A stretch of 64,000 nt of DNA, from NCBI RefSeq assembly GCF_026283965.1, contig NZ_JAPDPD010000022.1, forward strand, positions 28,403 to 92,402, written 5' to 3'. The notes under the pieces were generated by a model. That model did not search any database, was not told the origin of the DNA, and was given only the letters and a program-made list of their open reading frames with translations. The DNA is from Dyella subtropica. GTDB taxonomy: Bacteria > Pseudomonadota > Gammaproteobacteria > Xanthomonadales > Rhodanobacteraceae. Every line of letters starts with the position of its first letter. The first letter of the stretch is position 1. Shown here piece by piece: positions 46,113 to 53,044 of the stretch. Made by a program: the position numbers and the translations under genes.

Positions 46113-47293
46113 AATATGTGGATGAATACCGCGATCCGGCGCAGGCAGCAAAGCTGATCAAGGAAATCACACGGCTCGCGGATAAGCTTGCCGAACAACG
46201 CGGCCGCGCGGTTTACGTGATGGAAGTGTGCGGCGGCCACACCCATTCGATCTTCCGCTACGGCATCGAGAACATGCTGCCGCCGAGCGTGGAGCTGATC
46301 CACGGGCCGGGTTGCCCGGTATGCGTGCTTCCCATAGGGCGGGTCGACGATTGCGTGGCGATCGCCGAACACGAGAACGCCATCATGACAACCTTCGGCG
46401 ACGCCATGCGCGTCCCGGGTTCGAAGCGCAGCCTGCTGCAAGCGAAGTCGCTTGGCGCTGATGTGCGCATGGTCTATTCACCGCTCGACACACTCAAGAT
46501 CGCGCGCAGCAATCCCGACAAGGAAGTGGTGTTCTTCGGACTCGGTTTCGAAACCACCATGCCCAGCACTGCATTGACCGTGCTCAAGGCCGAGGCCGCA
46601 GGAATCGGCAATTTCTCGCTCTTTTGCAACCACATCACCATCATTCCGACCATCAAGGCCGTGCTCGACTCGGAAGGCTTCCAGGTCGACGGTTTTCTCG
46701 GTCCCGGCCATGTCAGCATGGTTATCGGCACCCGTCCTTATGACTTCATCGCCGAGCACTACCGGCGCCCCGTCGTGATAGCAGGCTTCGAGCCGCTGGA
46801 CATACTGCAATCGCTGTGGATGGTATTGAAGCAACTCGATGCGCAGGACGCGCGCATCGAGAACCAGTACAGCCGCGTCGTCCCGGAGGATGGCAACCCC
46901 GCTGCGCTGCAGGCGATCAACCGCGTCTTCGAGCTGCGCCCGTTCTTCGAATGGCGCGGCCTTGGTTCGATCGACCATTCCGGCGTCCAGCTCACCGCGC
47001 GCTATGCCTCCTACGACGCGGAACGGAAATTCGCCGTGCCCGCCGTGGCCATCGCGGAGCCCAAATCCTGCCAATGCGGCGAAGTGCTCAAAGGCGTGAT
47101 CAAGCCCTGGCAGTGCAAGGTCTACGGCAAGGCTTGCACGCCCCAGACACCGATGGGTGCGCTGATGGTGTCAAGCGAAGGCGCGTGCGCCGCTTATTAC
47201 CAGTATGGCGGTGGTCCGCGCCAGATCGTAAACGAACAGATCGTCGACGATCAGCCGGTAGGAGAACAGCCGATAGGAGAGCAGGCCGCATGA
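46109..47293 (+). CDS. hypD: HypD iron-sulfur scaffold for Fe(CN)2CO assembly
   Basis: A 394-residue HypD with its signatures intact: EVCGGHTHSIFRYGIE (Cys 41), the redox pair GPGCPVC (Cys 69 and 72), FFGLGFETTMP, FLGPGHVSMVIG, and the C-terminal [4Fe-4S] cysteines (within CQCGEVLKGVIKPWQC, KACTP and GACAAYYQY, residues about 321-360). HypD and HypC together attach CN and CO to iron. It overlaps the SIS gene before it and hypE after it by ATGA junctions. The extra tail after the iron-sulfur region is four 15-bp repeats (IVNEQ IVDDQ PVGEQ PIGEQ). Confidence 0.96.
   Translation: MKYVDEYRDPAQAAKLIKEITRLADKLAEQRGRAVYVMEVCGGHTHSIFRYGIENMLPPSVELIHGPGCPVCVLPIGRVDDCVAIAEHENAIMTTFGDAMRVPGSKRSLLQAKSLGADVRMVYSPLDTLKIARSNPDKEVVFFGLGFETTMPSTALTVLKAEAAGIGNFSLFCNHITIIPTIKAVLDSEGFQVDGFLGPGHVSMVIGTRPYDFIAEHYRRPVVIAGFEPLDILQSLWMVLKQLDAQDARIENQYSRVVPEDGNPAALQAINRVFELRPFFEWRGLGSIDHSGVQLTARYASYDAERKFAVPAVAIAEPKSCQCGEVLKGVIKPWQCKVYGKACTPQTPMGALMVSSEGACAAYYQYGGGPRQIVNEQIVDDQPVGEQPIGEQAA
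47225..47284 (+). repeat. Four 15-bp tandem repeats at the 3' end of hypD
   Basis: ATCGTAAACGAACAG, ATCGTCGACGATCAG, CCGGTAGGAGAACAG and CCGATAGGAGAGCAG encode four degenerate pentapeptides ending in Gln. Confidence 0.85.
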
Positions 47294-48396
47294 ACGCTAC
47301 GCAGGAAAAGACTTCGGCCGGATTGACCGGTGGCGCCTCGGAAGATACCCGCATCCGGCGCAGCAAGCTGGCCAGCCCGCTCATCACACTGGCGCATGGC
47401 GGCGGCGGCAAAGCGATGCGCGAGTTGATCGATGACGTCTTTATCAACGCCTTCAGCAACCCGACGCTCAACACCTTGGAGGACCAGGCGCGCGTTCCAC
47501 TGGCCGAATTGGCACGCCTCGGCGATCGCCTGGCCATGACCACCGACTCCTACGTCGTCGACCCGATCTTTTTCCCCGGCGGCGACATCGGCAAACTGGC
47601 CGTCTGCGGCACCGTGAATGACTTGGCTGTAGGCGGTGCCACACCGCTGTACCTGACCTGTGCCGTCATCATCGAGGAAGGCATGCAGGTCGAAACGCTG
47701 CGTCGCATTGTCACCTCCATGGCCGAGACAGCCAGGGCTGCCGGCGTCAGCATCGTCACCGGCGACACCAAGATCGTCGGGCGCGGCAGCTGCGACAAAA
47801 TATTCATCAACACGGCCGGGATCGGCGTGATTCGCCAGGACTATCGGCTCGGTGCAAACCAAGCACGCCCTGGCGATCGCATCCTGGTCAACGGCTATCT
47901 GGGCGATCACGGCGCCACCATACTGAATGCGCGCGGCGACATGCACCTGACCAGTCCGATCCAGAGCGACTGCGCCGCGTTGCACGGCCTGATTTCCGTG
48001 CTGCTTGAAGCTGCTCCGGGGACACGCTTCATCCGCGACGCCACGCGCGGCGGCATTGCGTCGGTCTTGAACGAAATCGCCGAAGCCTCGGCGTGCGGCA
48101 TCGAAATCGCCGAGGCCGCCACGCCGATCCACCAGGAGGTCAAGGGATTCTGCGAGATCCTCGGCCTCGACCCGCTCTACCTGGCCAACGAAGGCAAGCT
48201 GGTCGCCGTAGTACCGGAAGCCGAAGCCGCCGCGGCGCTGCAAGCCATGCGCGCGCACCCGTTGGGCCGGGACGCGGCCGACATCGGTGCGGTGCTCGCC
48301 GACGGCCGTGCCGGCCGCGTTCACATGCAGACCGTCTTCGGCGGCAGGCGCATCGTCGACATGCTGATCGGCGAACAACTGCCTCGCATTTGTTGA
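47290..48396 (+). CDS. hypE: HypE carbamoyl dehydratase
   Basis: A 368-residue protein of the PurM/HypE fold: ITLAHGGGGKAMRELIDDVF, LAMTTDSYVVDPIFFPGGDI, VCGTVNDLAVGGATPLYLTC, and the obligatory C-terminal PRIC whose Cys carries the thiocarbamate/thiocyanate. The start at 47290 overlaps hypD (ATGA); the frame open further upstream is only a shadow of hypD. The complete C-terminus and the ATP-binding GGGGK mean the cyanide-forming step should work. A duplicated 15-bp block straddles the stop codon. Confidence 0.96.
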   Translation: MNATQEKTSAGLTGGASEDTRIRRSKLASPLITLAHGGGGKAMRELIDDVFINAFSNPTLNTLEDQARVPLAELARLGDRLAMTTDSYVVDPIFFPGGDIGKLAVCGTVNDLAVGGATPLYLTCAVIIEEGMQVETLRRIVTSMAETARAAGVSIVTGDTKIVGRGSCDKIFINTAGIGVIRQDYRLGANQARPGDRILVNGYLGDHGATILNARGDMHLTSPIQSDCAALHGLISVLLEAAPGTRFIRDATRGGIASVLNEIAEASACGIEIAEAATPIHQEVKGFCEILGLDPLYLANEGKLVAVVPEAEAAAALQAMRAHPLGRDAADIGAVLADGRAGRVHMQTVFGGRRIVDMLIGEQLPRIC

Positions 48397-48414
48397 GCAC
48401 GCATTTGTTGAACG
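48385..48414 (+). repeat. 15-bp tandem duplication across the hypE stop codon
   Basis: CGCATTTGTTGAGCA (48385-48399) is followed directly by CGCATTTGTTGAACG. The first copy encodes the end of HypE (RIC, stop); the second is non-coding. Confidence 0.85.
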
Positions 48415-48443
48415 CGCCCTCTCAATCTCCGCAAGGGTTCCCT

Positions 48444-49055
48444 ATGCACACATTCTCATCCAAGCAGCACCTCCCGGCCGAAGGCCTGCTGACCCGCATC
48501 GTCGACCACGACGAGGTGTTGACGCTGGACTACCAGGAAGCGACGCGCCGTCATCAACGCTCGCTCTGGTGGGGCACGGCTGTCGGCTATCGCGCCATGC
48601 AAGTCGCCGCCGTCGCGCTTTCCGGAGATAGCCTGTGGCGGCGCGACAACCTGGTCGTCGTCAGCGGCCATCCCGGACCCGGCGTGCTCGACTCATTGAA
48701 CTATGTCACGCTTTGCGCCGACCGCGGCACGCTGACCGTGCTGCAGAACGACCATTGCGTCAATCGCTGCAATAGCGAGATGAAATTCGAGTGGTGGGTC
48801 AGCGACGGCGACAGGACCGCTCATATCATGCTCGACGAGGATTTCGTTCCGCGCGAATTCTATGAGTTGATCGATCGCCGCGTGTACAGCGAAACCCGCG
48901 ACGACGACGACAAGCTGTTCGAGCTGTACAAAGTGAACCTGTCCTCGCGGATCTGGGTTGCGCCGTTGGAGCAAAGCTTCTCGTTCGAGCTGCTGCCGCC
49001 GATGGCGCGAGGCGAATTGCCTGCTGGCCATGCCTGGGTCAAGGAATCCGCATGA
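48444..49055 (+). CDS. FmdE-like protein in the hyp operon
   Basis: A 203-residue soluble protein. The segment RRHQRSLWWGTAVGYRAMQV fits the N-terminal FHGHxxxGxxxGxR block of the FmdE family (named after formylmethanofuran dehydrogenase subunit E), although the metal-binding His/Cys pattern there is changed (RHQRSLWWG). Cys 91, 105 and 109 (LCADRG, DHCVNRC) are alternative ligand candidates. The C-terminal half (KLFELYKVNLSSRIWV) is not recognised. It starts 47 bp after hypE and overlaps the next gene by ATGA. A role in handling the metal or cofactor of the orphan hydrogenase-like protein is inferred only from position. Confidence 0.6.
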   Translation: MHTFSSKQHLPAEGLLTRIVDHDEVLTLDYQEATRRHQRSLWWGTAVGYRAMQVAAVALSGDSLWRRDNLVVVSGHPGPGVLDSLNYVTLCADRGTLTVLQNDHCVNRCNSEMKFEWWVSDGDRTAHIMLDEDFVPREFYELIDRRVYSETRDDDDKLFELYKVNLSSRIWVAPLEQSFSFELLPPMARGELPAGHAWVKESA

Positions 49056-49948
49056 CCGGAATGCCATCCCCGGCTGCAGCGGAACTACCGGAGGACAGCA
49101 TTCCAGCGAGGACCCTGGCGCTGGCGAGCGTGGCCGAGCCGCCGCGTGATTACGACAGCGACCTGTTCCGGCGTTATCCCGGCATGAAGCTCGGACGCAT
49201 GTCCGACGTCGACTTTTTCGCCGAGCTATTGAGCAACCTGACTGCGGAAGTGCTCGCGGAAGGCGAGACGGCCGATGCCTGGGTGCTGACCGCACCGGCT
49301 TATTACCAGCTTCCCTCGGCGGCCAACCTGCTGGCGGAGCGCATGCATGCCATGCTGCGCCATCGAGGCATCGCATTGCCGCTCGTGGAATTGCGACTGT
49401 CGCCCGAACAGCTCGCCGTGCACAGCCTTGAGGAGTTTCGGCTCTCCTGCGATTACAGCCGCCAACCGCTGGCGCAGCGTGTTACCGAGCGCCAGCGCCT
49501 GCAGGACACTGCACCGCCCGACCCAGGCTGGCAGCGTTTCGCCAAGCGCAACGTCATCGTCGTCAACGATATCCACGTTACCGGCACGCAGCAGCGCTTC
49601 ATGCAAAGCTCACTGGCGGCGGCCGGCGCAAACGAGTGTCATTGGCTATATATCTTTCACGTCGAGGGTGAATTGGCGCGCACCTGTCCGGAGATCGAGC
49701 ACCGCATCAATACCAGTAACTTGGCCGATCTCGATAGCTATGCAGCCCTGCTGTCCGACCCCGCGACACGCCACACGGCGCGTTGCCTGTCGCGCCTTTT
49801 CAGTGAGGAGCCCGACGCATTCCGCTATCTGGTCGCCACGCTACAGCCGGAAGCGCACGCACGGATCTACCGCCTGGCGAAGGACGAGGGGCGGTATGAC
49901 ACTCCCTTGTTCGGCGAAAAAATGCGGCTATTGGGCGCTGGTGACTAG
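49052..49948 (+). CDS. Phosphoribosyltransferase-like protein
   Basis: A 298-residue protein with a PRTase type I fold signature: RNVIVVNDIHVTGTQQ corresponds to the PRPP-binding VVDDVxxTGxT loop, although the first acidic residue is Asn (VND instead of VDD). An N-terminal extension of about 45 residues precedes YPGMKLGRMSDVDFFAELLS, and APAYYQLPSAANLLAERMHA fits the early PRTase helix. No base-recognition motif is identified. Its gene overlaps the FmdE-like gene (ATGA) and lies 14 bp ahead of the VanX-like gene. What it ribosylates, if anything, is unknown. Confidence 0.65.
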   Translation: MTGMPSPAAAELPEDSIPARTLALASVAEPPRDYDSDLFRRYPGMKLGRMSDVDFFAELLSNLTAEVLAEGETADAWVLTAPAYYQLPSAANLLAERMHAMLRHRGIALPLVELRLSPEQLAVHSLEEFRLSCDYSRQPLAQRVTERQRLQDTAPPDPGWQRFAKRNVIVVNDIHVTGTQQRFMQSSLAAAGANECHWLYIFHVEGELARTCPEIEHRINTSNLADLDSYAALLSDPATRHTARCLSRLFSEEPDAFRYLVATLQPEAHARIYRLAKDEGRYDTPLFGEKMRLLGAGD

Positions 49949-49962
49949 AGGAAAATCCGATC

Positions 49963-50808
49963 ATGTACGGCATCGATTACCGTATCCCCCAAGTCGACCT
50001 GGCGGAAATCCGCAAGCCGCATTACCAGATTCCGCTTGACCACACTTCCCTGCTGTTTGCCGAGGAAATGGTCGACGTGCGCGACTACGGCCTCAGCTTC
50101 CTCTCCTGGCATGCCATCGACGACGGCAGCAATGCGCCTTATGGCAGGCCGATCGCGGGCAGCCGGACCGACGGCTGGCTGCGCAGGACGTTCGCCGAGA
50201 AGCTCGCGCGCGCCGACCGATTGCTTGCCGCTTACGATGCGCAATTGCTGATCCTCGACGCCTACCGCCCGATCGAATGCCAGCACGGCCTGTGGCGGTT
50301 CTTTTGGGAACTTGGGCGCCAGGCAAACCCCGCAGCGAGCGACGAAGAGTTGCGCCAATATGCATCGCGCTACCTGCGCGACCCACGCAGCTTTGATCGC
50401 AACGACGCGCGCACCTTTCCCATTCACAGCACCGGGGCATCCATCGACGTCGTGCTGCGTAGCCGCTCGCAGGGGCATTGGCTCGATATGGGTTCGCGCT
50501 TCGACGAATACACCGAGGCCAGCGTCACCGATTATTTCGAACGCCAGCTGCTGCTGGGTGCGATCAGCCAGGACGACCACCGGCTGTGGAACCGGCGCCT
50601 GCTGCACTGGGCGCTGTCGAGCGAAGACATTACCAACGACCCGCTGCTGTACTGGCACCACGACTGGGGCAACCAGATCTGGATCAAGGTCAAGCGGGCG
50701 GTCTACGGCGACGCCATGGAGACGGCATGGTACGGCTACATCGATGCCCCTCCCCTCCCCCGGCCCTGCTCTTGGTCTGCATGCTCTCGGACTGACGGAG
50801 TAAGTTGA
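49963..50808 (+). CDS. VanX-like (peptidase M15D) protein lacking the catalytic glutamate
   Basis: A 281-residue relative of D-Ala-D-Ala dipeptidases. Present are the transition-state arginine in LILDAYRPIE, zinc ligands His and Asp in FPIHSTGASIDVVL (HxxGxxxD), DMGSRFDEYTE, and the third zinc ligand His in LLYWHHDWGNQIW. In VanX the corresponding stretch is ExWWH with a catalytic Glu three residues before the His; here that position is Leu (L-Y-W-H). The zinc site is therefore kept while the catalytic base is lost. No signal peptide. It may be a non-peptidase zinc protein or a folding/processing partner of the hydrogenase-like protein encoded 2 bp downstream. The C-terminal 20 residues look like a random tail. 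Confidence 0.75.
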   Translation: MYGIDYRIPQVDLAEIRKPHYQIPLDHTSLLFAEEMVDVRDYGLSFLSWHAIDDGSNAPYGRPIAGSRTDGWLRRTFAEKLARADRLLAAYDAQLLILDAYRPIECQHGLWRFFWELGRQANPAASDEELRQYASRYLRDPRSFDRNDARTFPIHSTGASIDVVLRSRSQGHWLDMGSRFDEYTEASVTDYFERQLLLGAISQDDHRLWNRRLLHWALSSEDITNDPLLYWHHDWGNQIWIKVKRAVYGDAMETAWYGYIDAPPLPRPCSWSACSRTDGVS

Positions 50809-50810
50809 TC

Positions 50811-52643
50811 ATGAGCCTTCAGACGCGCGCGGAAGCGGATGCGGAGCGCCGGGACGCCGCCGGTGAATTGAGCGCCGCGATGATGCGCGAGATGCGTGCA
50901 CGCAATCGCGCGAACCTGGCCGCGTCGGCGGCGCAGACCGACCCGCTGGCTCGACTCGAAGGTAGCCTGGCTGTGCATTGCCGAGTCGATCTTGAGAGCC
51001 GCACGGTGGTGGAAAGTGCGTCGATGGCCAGCTTGTTCAAGGGGTACGAGGCACTGCTGCCAGGACGCGACTTGAGCAAGGTCGGCCTGATCAGCGCGAC
51101 CGCCTCCGGCATTTGCGGCGGCGTGCACGCCACCGCCTCTGCGCTGTGTCTGGAAATGGCGCTTGGCCTGGCGCCACCGCCCTTGGGCATCGTCTTGCGC
51201 AACCTGCTTTTGAGCTGTCAGTACCTCAACGACAGCTGCCTGCATCTGTTCGTGTTGGCCGGACCGGACTATTCGCGACTGGCGTTCGAAAGGACCAATC
51301 CGGAAATCTGGAACCGTGCGATAAAGGCACCGTGCCGTCGCTCGCAGCAGCACGGCTACACCCGCGTCGGCGATCTCATGGCCGCGCTCGATAAAGGCAC
51401 CGGCGCCTTGTACAAGGAAGCGTTGCAGATGGCTGCACGCGCACGCCAGGCCTACACGCTACTGGGTGGCAAATACCCACATTCGGAGTCCATCGTTCCT
51501 GGCGGGGTAGCCCTGCCCGCCGACGCGGCCAAGCTGGCCGAATTCAGCGCTGTATTGCGGCCGTTTGCTGCCTATAGCCAAAAGGCCGCCGCCGTCTGGG
51601 ACGACGTGTTCGACTTCCTGCTGGAAGCCGAGCCGCGCTATGCCGAACTCGGGCGAGCGCCCGCCTCGATGCTCGACTTTGGCCAATGGGATCATCCGGA
51701 TCACTACGACGGCAGCTATGCACGCTGCGACAGCTGGGGCGCGCAGCGCTGGTCCACGCCAGGTGCGTTGATCGACGGTCAGCTGGCCTGCACGGCGTTG
51801 AGCCTGCTCAATGCCGGCATGGAAGAGCATCTCGACCACTCCTATCAGCAGCGCGCCGCGCTACCGCACGCCATGCTCAGCACCGACCCCAAAGGCAACC
51901 CCATCTCGCACCTGCACCCATGGAACAAAAGGACCGAACCAGCCAGGGCGCACAATCCGCGTGCCTATAGCTGGGGTTCGAGCCTCACCTGGCGCGGCCA
52001 CAATTTCGAGGTCGGGGCCTATGCACGGCTTTACCTGAGCGCAGCGGCGCGAGCATTGCCGCCCGGCAAGCACGTGGCGGCCGACGGTGCCGGACTTGAT
52101 TTCAGCTTGCCGGATGAACATGGCGGTGAAATCACCTTGCGCTGGAACATCCCTTCGCTATGGAACGCATTCGAACGCAACCGCGCCCGTGCGTATTCCC
52201 TCGCGTTCAATGTCGGAGTCACGCGTGAGAATATCGCGCTGGCCGAGGCAGCCATGGCCTCCGGCGAAACCAGAACGCGCGTATCGCTCGACAACGTGCC
52301 GACGGGACAGCGACTCGGCGTCGGCTTGTGGGGGGCCAGTCGTGGCTTCCTGGCGCACTGGGCCGTGCTGGATGAACAGGTGATCGACAACTACCAGATT
52401 GCCATCCCTTCACGCATCAATGTCGGAACACGCATGCCCGATCGTACGCCGGGGCCGCTCGAGCAAGCCTTGGCCAACACGCGCATCGTTGAAAGCCGCT
52501 ACAACGGTCCGGATGATTTCGTCGGCATCGATATCCAGCGCGTCGTTCAAAGCTTCGATCCATGCATGGATTGCACGGTTCATATCCTGATCGGCGATGA
52601 TGCCACTGTGCTGGAACGAACCGTCGATACGCGCGTTCGTTAA
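50811..52643 (+). CDS. Orphan [NiFe]-hydrogenase large-subunit-like protein with an incomplete cysteine set
   Basis: A 610-residue protein. The N-terminal half follows the hydrogenase large-subunit pattern: VHCRVDLESRTVVESASMAS, LFKGYEALLPGRDLSKVGLI, TASGICGGVHATASALCLEM and VLRNLLLSCQYLNDSCLHLF. The C-terminus has VGIDIQRVVQSFDPCMDCTV and His 591, the usual DPCxxCxxH that binds the metals (Cys 585, 588). The N-terminal motif RxCGxC is altered to GICGGV: Cys 102 is kept but the second, bridging-position cysteine is Val, and the Arg before it is missing. Nineteen residues follow His 591; whether they are cleaved is unknown. It is the last gene of the hyp operon and no small subunit is present in the window. 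ATG 50811 is preferred over a TTG 6 bp upstream. Confidence 0.82.
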   Translation: MSLQTRAEADAERRDAAGELSAAMMREMRARNRANLAASAAQTDPLARLEGSLAVHCRVDLESRTVVESASMASLFKGYEALLPGRDLSKVGLISATASGICGGVHATASALCLEMALGLAPPPLGIVLRNLLLSCQYLNDSCLHLFVLAGPDYSRLAFERTNPEIWNRAIKAPCRRSQQHGYTRVGDLMAALDKGTGALYKEALQMAARARQAYTLLGGKYPHSESIVPGGVALPADAAKLAEFSAVLRPFAAYSQKAAAVWDDVFDFLLEAEPRYAELGRAPASMLDFGQWDHPDHYDGSYARCDSWGAQRWSTPGALIDGQLACTALSLLNAGMEEHLDHSYQQRAALPHAMLSTDPKGNPISHLHPWNKRTEPARAHNPRAYSWGSSLTWRGHNFEVGAYARLYLSAAARALPPGKHVAADGAGLDFSLPDEHGGEITLRWNIPSLWNAFERNRARAYSLAFNVGVTRENIALAEAAMASGETRTRVSLDNVPTGQRLGVGLWGASRGFLAHWAVLDEQVIDNYQIAIPSRINVGTRMPDRTPGPLEQALANTRIVESRYNGPDDFVGIDIQRVVQSFDPCMDCTVHILIGDDATVLERTVDTRVR

Positions 52644-53044
52644 GGATGCTCTGATCCATGCTGCGCAGGCGGCATGATGTCCGGACAGCCCGCAAGGCGC
52701 GTTGCGTGGCGGGAAATGTGGTCGGGCTCACTTATCCCGCACGGAAAGCGAACCTGACCCCGATTTCGCCTTGATGTTGGGATATCGCGACCTGGCCGCT
52801 TATGCAGCGGGCATTCCGGACGCCTGCCGGCGCCCGGGTCACTTTCTCTTTGCTGACCCAAAGAGAAAGTAACCAAAGAGAAATGGTCTGAAAGCGTGGT
52901 GCGCTTCGTCGCCACACATCTTCCAGTGTCAGACCTCGGAAGCATGGTGTTAGCGAGAGACTCGTGTCGGGAAACAGGGCCGGGTTCACTTATCACGCAC
53001 AGAAAGCGAACCTGACCCCGACACGCCTACCCCCGATTTCACCA
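52644..53044. repeat. Intergenic region with a one-ended copy of repeat A and two small repeats
   Basis: 52770-52945 matches one end of repeat A (GATATCGCGACCTGGCCGCT, then the TCACTTTCTCTTTGCTGACC hairpin and CTTCCAGTGTCAGACCTCGG). Two copies of a short sequence, each reading CACTTATC-CGCAC-GAAAGCGAACCTGACCCC in spaced form, lie at about 52727-52762 and 52981-53022; a third is at 28198. The hairpins may end the hyp operon transcript. No gene is seen. Confidence 0.7.

Noticed and set aside
50811..52643. Calling the last gene of the operon a functional [NiFe] hydrogenase
   Set aside because: One of the four metal-binding cysteines is Val and no small subunit is encoded in the window; only homology is claimed.
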